Positions 1 through 9,221 of a stretch of 17,681 bases of DNA are shown one piece after another. The position numbers were made by a program, and so were the translations under genes. The stretch lies in contig QAXH01006683.1 of the NCBI GenBank assembly GCA_004335635.1, forward strand, positions 36,138-53,818, in the 5' to 3' direction. Numbering within the stretch: position 1 is the first letter of the stretch; each line of letters begins with the position of its first letter. The stretch is from Chloromonas sp. AAM2. Its lineage: Eukaryota; Chlorophyta; Chlorophyceae; Chlamydomonadales; Chlamydomonadaceae. The notes under the pieces are model-generated. The model did no database searches, was not told where the DNA came from, and saw nothing but the letters and a program-made list of their open reading frames with translations.

Positions 1-354
1 GCCCTTGTCCCCCTCTCCCCGCCCTTGCCCCCCTCTCCCCGCCTCACTCGTGTCGTACACGTAGCAGTCCTGCAGATCCATTCGCCCATCAGTGGTCTCC
101 GCTACTAGAAATTCTATCTGATCCTGCGTGTACCATACATAACACAAGTAATGCTCAATATTTAGTACCCACTACAGAAAGCATGACACTATCATGACAA
201 TGCCACACAATGCCGTGGCCTTCCCCATCAGAGATCACATCTGATCCTGTGAGGGATGGCAATGGTCGCAGTGGCAGTGATTCGGGCTGTGGTTTGATCA
301 CAAGACAACCATGTGCAAGCAGCAGCAGAAATAGCATCAAGGCAGAAGATCGGC

Positions 355-435
355 GGAGGGTCAGCAGCAGCAGAGGGTCAGCAGATCGGCAGAGGGTCAG
401 AGGGTCAGGAGATCGGCAGAGGGTCAGCAGCAGCG
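355..435. repeat. GGGTCAG / CAGCAG low-complexity repeat
   Basis: Repeated short units GAGGGTCAG, GATCGGCAGA and CAGCAG follow one another with irregular spacing. They explain the Leu/Arg-rich minus-strand frame and the Ser/Arg-rich plus-strand frame that cross this stretch, so neither should be read as a gene. Confidence 0.7.
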
Positions 436-1191
436 AGAAGCCACCATCAGTAGATGTGTGCGCCGCGTGACAAGTCCAACACACATTGGTCACAGTGGCA
501 GTAGTTGCCAGAGAACAACCTTGGCAACACCATGCATCAACCATGCGACTTGAAGTAAAGCGAACATCAAAGGCTGAGTTGGTCAAGAGTTCGAGCACAT
601 GCCAGTGCGGAAGTGAGAGAGCTAGGTGACTCTAACAACAGGCGTGTTGACATGAGCGCCTCGCTGCTGCAACTTGGGATGGTACACGACATAACCAGTG
701 TCGCTGCCGCACAGTTCTTCTACAACCAAGGGACCCTGGAGTTGAAGAAAACGGTTGAATCAGCCGCTGCTGGGCTGGTGCCAATCCTTGGGCCATACTG
801 ATAGGCCGTTAGGTCATTGTTTGTGTGGGTCACGGACCCTTTGAACTGCCAGCCCCTCCCTGATGCAATATGTTTTACGTATAATGACCTCTGTGACACG
901 CACCATGATGAATGCCTGAAAGCCCTGGCGGTCCAAGGCAAGCTGCGCTCCTTCTGCAAACACAACCAAACGTTCAAGACGACGACAACACTAACTTAAG
1001 AAACACTAACAGCACAAGCTAGAGTAGTTGAAGGCGTGCAGAGTCTTCCTGGTATTTCCTGTTTAAAGTTTGCACAGCACAACCGAGAAAATTGCTGACA
1101 ATGCGATGGTGCTGCAACTCTGTAGCATGCCCGGATCAGGAAACGCATCAGCAAGGGCAACTCTGAAAGGCTGAGACTATGACTGTGACAG

Positions 1192-1196
1192 TTACA
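1192..1196 (-). terminator. Possible TGTAA polyadenylation signal
   Basis: On the minus strand this reads TGTAA, the polyadenylation motif typical of green algae. It lies about 40 nt past the stop codon of the acidic-protein gene. A 5-base motif is weak evidence alone, and a 40-nt 3' UTR would be short for an alga. Confidence 0.3.
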
Positions 1197-1236
1197 AGAC
1201 TAGGTGGAGGTGGTCTGTGGTTCCTGGTCTTTCATG

Positions 1237-2139
1237 CTAGGGTTGCATAGCCCCTACCCTAGCCAAACCTGGGATGACCATAGCTTCCGGCTTCTTGTCC
1301 CCGTGCTCCTCCTCCCATCGCCGCCGTTCCTCTTCCGTTACCCCTTGGATAACTGGCTGATTGGCGGACTTTGTGAGAGCTGCAGACTCTGCCATCGCAT
1401 CCTCGTAACTCAACGTCTCGATCATGACGGGCCTGGACGACAACGGTTCTATGACCTCGACCGCGGCAGCTCCCTCCTCCAGAAGCTCGTCTATGTCCTC
1501 GTATTCCCCCTCATCTGCGGCTAGCTCATCGTCTTCGACAAGGTCGTTGTCTGTAATCTCCATTTCGTCATCTGTCTCGTACTCGCCCTCATCTTGTGCA
1601 GCCAAGAGGGAATCCTCGCCTTCATCGTCAAGCAGATCCTCGTCATCTTCATCAAGGAGCTCATCTTCATCCTCGGACACCAACTCCCTGCCTTGGCCAT
1701 GGGGCAAAGTAGGTATGCCGCTCAAAGCTGCATCCCAGCCCCCTTTGCTCGGTGCTGTTTCGTCATCTGGAGCGGGTGCTGCTGTCTTGCTGGGTCTGCC
1801 CCGCTTAGCATGCACCATTACGCTGCGAGTGGGCCTGGCTGGCTGCATGCATGTAGAAGGGCTGGTGGTGAAATGTTGAATTCGTGATGATGAGACAGCT
1901 CTGCATGCTGGTCCTTGGCTTGGCTGCTGAGGAGCTTGTGATGCTGGGCAGACAATCGCTTGCTTGTGCATTGATGCAGCTCTTCTTTTATGCGCATGAG
2001 GTGCTACGCATGGGGCCCATGGCGGCAGCACAACCCCGCCGGACCACATGTCGGTGATACGCTGAACTGAATGTCGGTGACACGCTGAACTTAAATGTAC
2101 ATTGAGGTTAGCACTGGTGACCTGCATGCGCTTCAACAT
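1237..2139 (-). CDS. Acidic, probably plastid-targeted protein with AT-hook-like patch
   Basis: A continuous 300-codon frame that I cannot assign to a named family. Residues 31-112 are rich in Ser, Pro, Ala, Gln and Arg with few acidic residues, as in a chloroplast transit peptide, with a plausible processing site near VMVHA (107-111). Next comes KRGRPSK (112-118), which matches the AT-hook core GRP flanked by basic residues. Residues 155-225 are overwhelmingly Asp and Glu. The last 70 residues are mixed, with a charged helix-like segment EEERRRWEEEHGDKK (269-283), and end in AMQP. The first Met is at 2139, but an imperfect 23-bp tandem repeat covers codons 16-31, so Met31 (2049) or Met57 (1971) may be the true start. 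It is divergent from the rRNA methyltransferase gene. An inferred role in plastid nucleoids or transcription is only a guess. The strong codon pattern in one frame over 600 bp makes it a likely real gene. Upstream introns cannot be excluded. Confidence 0.65.
   Translation of the reverse strand: MLKRMQVTSANLNVHLSSACHRHSVQRITDMWSGGVVLPPWAPCVAPHAHKRRAASMHKQAIVCPASQAPQQPSQGPACRAVSSSRIQHFTTSPSTCMQPARPTRSVMVHAKRGRPSKTAAPAPDDETAPSKGGWDAALSGIPTLPHGQGRELVSEDEDELLDEDDEDLLDDEGEDSLLAAQDEGEYETDDEMEITDNDLVEDDELAADEGEYEDIDELLEEGAAAVEVIEPLSSRPVMIETLSYEDAMAESAALTKSANQPVIQGVTEEERRRWEEEHGDKKPEAMVIPGLARVGAMQP
2048..2093. repeat. Imperfect 23-bp direct repeat, two copies
   Basis: The unit beginning ATGTCGGTGA occurs at 2048 and again at 2071, with few mismatches. 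It overlaps the extreme 5' end of the minus-strand acidic-protein frame, which argues that this part may be 5' UTR rather than coding. Confidence 0.7.
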
Positions 2140-2279
2140 TCAGACATTCCGAGAACAAGGTGGTTGAACGTTTCGTCCAACCGCTGCCGGCGGCTCTGTT
2201 GTATTGCCATTTTGTGAGTGTACGCATTGTCCAGCCACTGTGGAACCATCTCTGAGGCCTGCCATCATTGACTTCAGGA
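2140..2279. promoter_or_regulatory. Short bidirectional promoter region
   Basis: This interval separates the outermost ATG of the minus-strand acidic-protein gene from the ATG of the plus-strand methyltransferase. It must carry start sites and 5' UTRs for both genes unless they start further in. It contains an imperfect 21-nt palindrome at 2162-2182, with arms GGTTGAACG and CGTCCAACC around TTT, a candidate shared factor-binding site. No TATA box is evident. Confidence 0.4.
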
Positions 2280-5200
2280 ATGGACTGTCGTGCGTTCTCC
2301 CATCGAAATGCATCGGCCAACAAACCTTGCAGCCCACGCCAGCTTTCCACCAGGAGGCCCCTGCGCATCTCCAGAGATGACTCCGCCGGCAGTCGAATTT
2401 ACTCATCAAGCCACAACACGATGATGGTGCCATCTAGGTTCCCTTTCGGGATTTTGGACGCATCACGAACAGTGGCTTATGCACGTAGGGAAAAGAACGG
2501 GGCAGCTGGCGTGACAGGACCTGCCACGGTGCGTTTGTCTCCCGTACAAGGATGCACTGCACCCAGGTACTCGTAACCCTAGCACGCAGTGACAGCGCCA
2601 TAGATGGAGCAACAGGGAACACGATAAATTCTTATATTGACAAGGAGAATGGTCTGCAAGTTCACGGTTCTGACTAATCGAAGCCATAACAACGCAAACA
2701 TTCAAACCACATGTGCAAGCCCTAGTCACCTGATCAAAAGTAGGGTTGCCACCAATGTCGTGGTGAAGAGCTCCCAGATTGGGATCAGCCGGACACGGCC
2801 GTGAAAAGCTCAGGCAGCACCAGAAAGCCTAGCCTAACATTGCCTACAACAGGCGACCAAAGGACAGGCACAAACAGCGCACGCGCAATGTCGCACCAGC
2901 TGCACTTCTCATCCTGCCGGCCTGCAGCTTAGCTTCTTTGATTTCTTGCTATCAATGCACTCCCCTCTCCAGCTCTTCATTCCAAATCCACCAACAGCAG
3001 CAACGCATCCCTTGGCTGCAGGAAGAAGACGGCGTTGAAATCGACTCCTTACTCAACGATGGCAGTGCCCTCAAGAATATGCGTGCCAGCCTGTTTAACC
3101 AAATGACTGGTGGCAAATCAGAGCGTGCTGCAGATGCAGTAGAGCCCAGCAGTACATCTCGCAGTACAGGCCGAGGGGACTCAGCTGGCCGAGGGAGTGC
3201 AAGTGGCCGTGGCAGTACAGGCGGACGTGGCAGTACAGGCGGACGTGGCAGTACAGGCGACCGGGGCAGTACGACGGCGCAGGGCCCAAGACGCGATGAC
3301 TCCAGGCCAGGATTTGATGGCGGCAGAGGGGGCAGGGGCGGCAGGGGCGGCAGGGAGGATGGCTTCCGTGGCCAGGGTGCCCCACCAACCTCCTACACCC
3401 CAGGTACGGAATAGCTGCTCTGCAGATGGTCATCAGATAATTGTCAATGGTCATAGGATGAAGACAAATCAATCAAACAAACGAACAACAAAGCATACCG
3501 CAAAGTAATCAAATGATTTAATCGATCACTCCCTAAAGGGTCAGTCACACGTGGCGCTTCCTGAGGTGCCCCACCACGCAGCTACACCCCAGGTGCGTGA
3601 TGGCTGCCCCACAGTTGGTTGCCGCCCTGTATGGTTCACCGCTCAACAAACGGACAAATACAAAACCGTACAGACAAGGTTTCAGACGAGTAAATCAATT
3701 GTCATTGAAATGATTATAAACAAATAATTCAGGGGTTGCACGTGAAGCCGGGGTTAAGATCTGGATAACCAGTGTGGGGAAGGTCTGCGAAGGTTTACCC
3801 TTCTAGCCTTAACTGGTTATATACATGTCTCTGGAGAGAGAGCCGTACTACAGTGGCTTCATCCAAAGAACTCGGTCAGCCACCATAGGCAGTGTGGCTG
3901 GCTGTGCACCCTGCAGTGTGTAAGGCCGCTGTGGCACACCCCCACAGCAGCACACGGCTGCTAACAACCTGGACTGTATGGTCTGCAGCACCACAGTAAC
4001 CAAAATGATGTTGAGTCTGCAGCACCACGCGCTGAAAATCCACAGTGCCAAAAGCCATGTGACTATGACGATGATTTGCGTCCTGCCCTCGCGTGCAGCC
4101 AAGTCCTACAGTGCAGCTGACTTTGGCGGCCAGGCCACGGCTGTACTCATGCAGGGCAAGGCTCGCCTGTTCGTCACGGGCTCACCCAGTGAGTGAACAC
4201 AGCCAATGACGTGTCAGTCAGCACACGGCCACAACACCTGACCAGATCAGCACTGAAGAGACACGTCGGTGATGCTGGCGGCTAACCACGACATTCATGC
4301 ATTCACCATCGTTTAATTGTTTTGGGCAGCCTGTGCAGTATTGTGCAGCCAGAGGGCCTGTATGCCACACAATGACCCACTGTTCCTCCTCCTCCCGCCT
4401 TACACATTGATTGAGATCAAAAACAGTTGCGATTATGACCAACACTACTGTGAAACAACACCCGCTTTTTACGCTCAACGTTCTCTTCCTTGCTGCAGTG
4501 GTGTACAGTGGCGCTGTGGCTCAGGTGGTCTCCCAGGGCAAACTGGAGATGGGCGACTGCATCCAGCTGGCGGACGCAGACGGGGTGGTGCTAGGCTGGG
4601 GCGTGTACAACCCTGTCAGCATGTTCCGTGTAAGGTACGGTCTCGCACACCCCAGGCTGGGGCGTGTACAACCCTGTCAGCATGTTCCGTGTAAGGTACG
4701 GTCTCGCACACCCCAGGCTGGGGCGTGTACAACCCTGTCAGCATGTTCCGTGTAAGGTACGGTCTCGCACACCCCAGCGATAGAAGGGACAAGACAGAAG
4801 GGACAGTATGATAGTCTGCCTGTGCCTGGGGCAATGCATTGTAGATTTCCTTCAGGTTTCATACTCGTGATAGACCTAATAATGTTAAAGGCAATGACTT
4901 CAACAATAACTATACCTATATAAAAGCAGCTGCAAAACCTGGATGACAAGGTGTTGTTGATGACGCAGCTCAGGTTGGACTGCATGTATACAACCAGGGG
5001 GAATGTATTGTTGATGCGCAGGGTGATGCAGCTCAAGTCAGAGTACGATGGACCACAGGCCAGGCAGGATGCTGCTGCTGCGCACATGGACATGCCGCGG
5101 CTCATCAGGCTGCGCATCGAACAGGCGGTCATGCTCAGACGCACCCTGGGGCTGCCGGGGGACCTGTGTGACGTGTACAGGTGAGGCAGTGCATGTGTTG

Positions 5201-8200
5201 CAAGGCTCATCAGGCTGCGCATTGAACAGGCGGTCATGCTCAGGCGCACCCTGGGGCTGCCGGGGGACCTGTGTGACGTGTACAGGTGAGGCAGTAACGT
5301 TGATTGCTTAAGCTTCCACTTTGGGTCTATCGGGCGACATGTGTGACGTGTACAAGGCAGTTATTGCTTGAGCTTGAGCTTCCATTCGTCCGTGGAACAC
5401 ATCCATTGGGCGCGTGTGTCATTCTGACAACGGCACCATGATTGAATGGCTGGTTCGCTAAGGTTCTTGTTGTTGTTGTTGGGAGGACTGCTCAGCAGGG
5501 GCAAGGGGGAAGGGTTAGGGTTAGGGTCAAGGTTCATGTGCAGTCATGAAAGGTAGAGCGTGCCATGATACTGGCCACTGTGCTGCTGTCGTAACCAGGT
5601 TGCTGACAATGGCATCCACAGAAGCAGCCATGCATGATGGCCTTCGTAGTAAATTACTACAGTTCGTGTAGTCAGTTCTGGCCTTCGTACTGGTATGGCA
5701 GTGTGTCTGCTCCTATGTTGGCTCTCGCATCTGCTCATGCAGGGTACAGTTCACCTTGTGTATGCCGACACTTGCAAAAGCGCCCAGGCAGCATTGTTAT
5801 CCTGATCCCTGCATACGTCCTCGTGTCTTGTTGTGTTGATCTTAGCTTACACATGATGTGTACGCACTAATGTACGTTTTTGATCACGTACGTTTCTGCA
5901 GGCTGGTGAACAGCGAGGGCGACCGGCTGTCGGGCCTGGTAGTGGACGTGCTAGGATCGCATGTGGTGGTGCAGAGTGTGGCGGGCTGGGCTGAGCGCTA
6001 CAAAGAGCACGTGATCAAAGCGGTTATGGAGCTGACAGGGCTGCAGGAGGTCACGTGGCGGCCTAACGACAAGATACTGAAGGAGGAGGGCATACAGGTA
6101 GGTCCATGTGTTGCTGATGTGCTTTTATTATTTGTTTTCTTATCTTTTTATATGTGATGGTGCAGCGGTCTGATTGCATGGTTGCAAACACGAAATGTGC
6201 GCTGCTGGGAAGATATTTGTTGGTTGCACAGTCTGATAATACACTGGTGGGCACAGTACATACACCATACTTAAGTGCACTGGTGTACTGGACGTGTCAT
6301 GTGAATGGTTGTGATGCTTGTACCAATTGTGCAGCCACCGGAGCGCTTCCCAGCCAAACAAGCAAAGGAGGACGGGGAAGAGGAGGACAACGAACAAGAA
6401 GCCCAGGCACCTGCTCCAGAGACCACTGGCAGCACCGCGTCCGAAGAGGCCGCTGATGTCTTCGCTGTGGAGGTGCGGGAGGCGGGCATGCGCTTCCTCG
6501 CTGCGCCTAAGGGGCAGAAGACCGGATTCTATGCAGGTGTGTGCGCTTGCATAGGTGAATGAGGCTGGAGGTTGACCGGGTTTCAGCAGCAGCAGCAGCA
6601 GCAGCTGTTGTCATTTGGGCGTGGCCAGCATCTATATGGAACGATTTTAGGCGGATTTTCTCAGCAAAGGGCCATATGAGAATATTCTGTCCTCACTCAT
6701 TCTTTTGATGATTGAAGGGAAGGGTGCTGCACACCGAACCTTGCGGTAGGTTGCGAATAAGCGGTGGGGACGGGCGACCGGCATTGCATGGCTCTAGGCT
6801 GTACCAGGTTGCACTGTCTGCCCACACTACCCAGCCAGGTCTAGCTGCAGTACTGTGGGTCGAACCATGAAAAACCATGCAATGATGATGATGGATACAC
6901 AGCCCGGTCTGTCGCACTGGTCCCTTGCTGCAGACCAGCGGGACAACCGGGAATTCCTTGCCCCCCTGTGCAAGGGCAAGACGGTGCTCGACCTCTGTAC
7001 GTACAGCGGGGCCTTTGCTATTGCTGCCGCTGTGCAAGGCGCAACAAAAGTCATAGGTGAGCGTTTGCCATGGTTCAGGTGTGACTAGTGCCACTGCAGC
7101 TCCGCATGTTCACAAACTGTCAGAATGCCAGCCTGGCATTCTGATTCAGCCTAGCAGGTGGCAAAGAAGGGAGTGAAGGACTAGATAGGGCTAAGTGTGT
7201 TCCTCTCTTAACCCTAGCCCTTCCTTGTCCTCATCACCATCACCACCATAACATACATCACATGAGGGGAGGGACTCCAACCCGTCCAACCTACAAGTGA
7301 AGGGGATTGCGACACGCCTGGATAGTAACGGTGGTGGTCACCCCTCGAGGTACTATCCTGTCACATGCTCGTGGCTCGTCTGATCACGTGTCAGCGTGCA
7401 CATGGCCAATCAAACATGTCTCTGTACCTGATCCTGCATGTGAGCCGCCCTGCTGTTCACAGGCGTGGACTCCTCCGCCCCAGCGCTGGACCTGGCGCGC
7501 AGGAACGCTGCCAGCAACAGCTTGCAAGAGGTGGGTGGGGGGGGGGCCAGACCACCTCACTGGGATGCCAGAAGCAGCTATCAACCACCTCACTGGAATG
7601 CCACACTGGCAGGGGAATGTTGAATGATGCAGCCATGACACAGCCATTGGATTCGCAGTTGCCAGTGGTTGAGTGAGCTGAGCTGGTCATTTGAGGCTGG
7701 GTGTCACAAGGAAGGATGCAGATGGCCAGACAATGCATTGAGATGGAGGGTAAACCAGTTGCTTGGAGTACGCACTTGCCAGCCTGTTGTTGTTTACATG
7801 GCCTTCAGTCCGGGGAGGACTGCTCAGCAGGGGCAAGGGAGGAAGGAAAATAGGTAACCTTCAGGTCACCGCTTGCCAGCCTGTGGCCACACGGATTACA
7901 GCAGCGTGCCCCATATGCACCAAGCACAGGTGCATCATCACACCAAATGCGCATCACACCCAGCAGCGTGACAAAACGTGGACGCGGTCCGTGCCCATGC
8001 AGAGCCAGATTGAGTTTGTGCGTGCGGATGTGAGCAGCTACATGCAACAAGCACTGGAGGAAGGGCGTACGTTTGATGTCGTGGTGAGAGACTTCAGTCA
8101 ACAGCACCGGCCAAGATCATCAGTTGTGTAGCAAATCAGAACTGCTAGGCCGTACAATATGCAGGCACTTTGCAGGTTTACTTATCTTGGTTGTGCACGA

Positions 8201-9221
8201 ATCATGATGGGAATAAAAATGCGGGCAATTGGCGCATCAACGCAGCACCGCTGGGCCGTGCAAATGAGCGAAGCGCTTCAGCCTCTACTCTGAACTGATG
8301 GCCACTGGCCTGTGCTTGCACGCCTCTGGCATGCAGATCCTGGACCCACCCAAGCTAGCGCCTAGCAGATCATCCCTGGACCGAGCCAGAACCAAGTAAG
8401 TGAACATAAGTCAAGCCAGGCTGGACAAGAAGTGCTCAGCAGACGATTTCATTGTCACTGTTCAGGTAGGTGTCCAACAGGTAGGTGTCCAACAGACAGC
8501 ATAGGCTGGACATGAAATGCTTGGCACAGTCTCATTGTCAAGTGTGAATCGATGTGAGTTCAGTCGGTTGTGTGAATGCACATGATGCTGTACACAGCTC
8601 AGTGCAACAAACAGCGCTGGGCTTGTTCTGCAGGTACCAAAAGCTGAACAGCATGGCCATGCGGCTGGTGGCTCCCGGAGGTCTGCTCACCACATGCAGC
8701 TGTTCAGGTGTGGTTATCACCATGTGTGTCACTATGAGCCGGTACAGTCAGCGCCACCTCTGTCCGTGTGCATAAAGCATGTATGCCAGCCGACCATGTG
8801 GCTAGAATATTAACAACCCGTATCGAACAACCAAGTGTGGGATGGGCCGTGTTGGTATAACAGACACTGTGGGACCATGTCCGTGCCAGCCCATTTCACT
8901 TGCGTTCTTTGTTGCTGTTTGCTGCCCACTTGTTCGCTGGCCAGTCGTCCCACCATACTCATATACACTTTCTAGCGCACCTCCTTGCTGCCGTGACTGA
9001 ACCGTACCCTCGCCCCAACTTCATCCCTGACCCATGCGTGCACGGCCGCAGGCGCCATGACCCAGTCTGGGGAGTTTGTCCCCATGCTGATGGATGCGGC
9101 TGTTGAGGCCCAGAAGCTGATCACACTGCTGCGCGTCTCGGGTGCGGCCCCCGACCATCCCTTGCATCCCGCCTATCCCGAGGGCAAATACCTCACGGCA
9201 GTCACGCTCAGAGTGGTGTAG
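2280..9221 (+). CDS. RlmI-type rRNA (cytosine-C5) methyltransferase, organellar
   Basis: Exons: 2280-2528, 3022-3403, 4099-4188, 4499-4634, 5022-5180, 5902-6097, 6335-6536, 6934-7056, 7463-7530, 8003-8083, 8337-8395, 8634-8707, 9052-9221. All junction phases match; 662 aa. Family members transfer a methyl group from SAM to C5 of a cytosine in large-subunit rRNA (C1962 in E. coli). Residues 1-83 are Ser/Arg-rich and transit-peptide-like. Residues 130-202 are Gly/Arg-rich (RGG-like). A PUA-like domain covers about 212-290 ([15 protein letters not shown]). [16 protein letters not shown] starts at 339. An acidic insert lies near 413-440, then QKTGFYADQRDNR (465-477), SAM motif [10 protein letters not shown] (489-497), DPPK (565-568) and CSCSG (603-607) with the conserved cysteines. 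The order matches the plant-type RlmI homologue, so plastid or mitochondrial action is inferred. The identity of exons 3-13 is firm. Exon 1 is inferred from a good ATG context, a GTGCGT donor and matching phase. Several introns carry copies of the preceding exon end. Confidence 0.85.
3211..3266 (+). repeat. 18-bp coding minisatellite (Gly-Arg-Gly-Ser-Thr)
   Basis: An 18-bp unit beginning GGCAGTACAGG repeats at 3211, 3229 and 3247, with a diverged start of a fourth copy at 3265. It encodes GSTGGR units in exon 2 of the methyltransferase. The length is a multiple of three, so copy-number change would keep the frame. Confidence 0.8.
3376..3608 (+). repeat. Exon 2 end plus 5' splice site, duplicated in intron 2
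   Basis: The last 28 nt of exon 2 and the start of intron 2 (3376-3418) recur at 3565-3608, offset 189 bp, with moderate divergence. Both copies share TACACCCCAG before a GT. The real donor reads GTACGG and the intronic copy reads GTGCGT, a donor used elsewhere in these genes. Reading through from exon 2 meets a TAG at 3412-3414. Confidence 0.75.
4593..4777 (+). repeat. Three identical 61-bp tandem copies spanning exon 4 end and donor
   Basis: A 61-bp unit starts at 4593, 4654 and 4715 with no differences that I can see. It contains the last 42 nt of exon 4, the donor GTACGG at 4635, and the first bases of intron 4. The donor is therefore present three times. The unit length is not a multiple of three, so using a later donor would shift the frame. 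Confidence 0.92.
5101..5388 (+). repeat. 105-bp duplication of exon 5 end and donor, plus decayed third copy
   Basis: Positions 5101-5189 recur at 5206-5294 with two differences, both silent (ATC to ATT for Ile, AGA to AGG for Arg). The unit holds the last 80 nt of exon 5 and the GTGAGG donor (5181; copy at 5286). A shorter, diverged third copy lies at about 5321-5388, where the donor GT is lost. Copy 2 is preceded by an AG at 5203-5204 in the right phase to be an alternative 81-nt exon. Confidence 0.9.
5481..5507 (+). repeat. 27-bp dispersed repeat, copy 1
   Basis: A 27-bp G-rich sequence beginning GGGAGGACTGCTCAG in intron 5 of the methyltransferase is repeated exactly at 7813-7839 in intron 9. 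Both copies are followed by a GGAAGG-like run. It is probably a fragment of a repeat family. Confidence 0.85.
5512..5526 (+). repeat. Short interstitial TTAGGG run
   Basis: GGGTTAGGGTTAGGG, about two and a half telomere-like units, lies inside intron 5 of an intact gene. It is too short and wrongly placed to be a telomere. Confidence 0.7.
6584..6606 (+). repeat. (CAG)n microsatellite in intron 7
   Basis: About seven CAG units in intron 7 of the methyltransferase. The run consists of consecutive AG dinucleotides but lies far upstream of the acceptor at 6933. Confidence 0.85.
7550..7603 (+). repeat. 33-bp direct repeat, two copies, in intron 9
   Basis: The sequence ACCACCTCACTGGGATGCCA at 7550 recurs at 7583 with one change (GGGATG to GGAATG). 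It is intronic and has no evident coding role. Confidence 0.75.
7813..7839 (+). repeat. 27-bp dispersed repeat, copy 2
   Basis: Exact copy of 5481-5507, in intron 9 of the same methyltransferase gene and in the same orientation. Confidence 0.85.
8418..8544 (+). repeat. Nested repeats in intron 11
   Basis: A segment of about 40 bp beginning AGGCTGGACA at 8418 recurs, diverged, at 8503. Between them a 15-bp unit CAGGTAGGTGTCCAA occurs twice in tandem (8463-8492). Each 15-bp unit contains a donor-like CAG|GTAGGT, matching the donor used by exon 6. Confidence 0.7.

Larger units (their letters stand above)
1..1236. other. Flanking DNA, no convincing gene
   Basis: This stretch lies downstream of the minus-strand acidic-protein gene and must contain its 3' UTR at the right-hand end. 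Positions 1-50 hold two copies of a C-rich 20-bp unit. Positions about 355-435 hold irregular repeats built from GGGTCAG, GATCGGCAGA and CAGCAG. Open frames here are short and repeat-derived, or start at non-ATG codons. The only one with an ATG and ordinary-looking composition is a 49-codon frame at 652-801, which has no recognisable homology. I see no RNA gene. Confidence 0.6.

Noticed and set aside
155..598. Minus-strand 147-codon frame with Cys pairs
   Set aside because: It starts at GTG, and its middle third is a translation of the GGGTCAG/CAG repeat. No domain recognised and codon use is not gene-like.
652..801. Plus-strand 49-codon frame starting MSASLLQLGMVHD
   Set aside because: Reads somewhat protein-like and has a real ATG, but has no recognised relatives, no clear splice partners and no promoter or polyadenylation context.
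4411..4755. Plus-strand frame reading through the 61-bp repeats
   Set aside because: Only 4499-4634 is coding (exon 4). The rest repeats the same DNA in shifted frames.
4677..5249. 190-codon minus-strand frame
   Set aside because: Antisense shadow of exon 5 and the two sets of tandem duplications; its internal repeats are those of the DNA.
5512..5526. Telomere
   Set aside because: Two and a half TTAGGG units inside an intron of an intact gene; far too short and not at an end.
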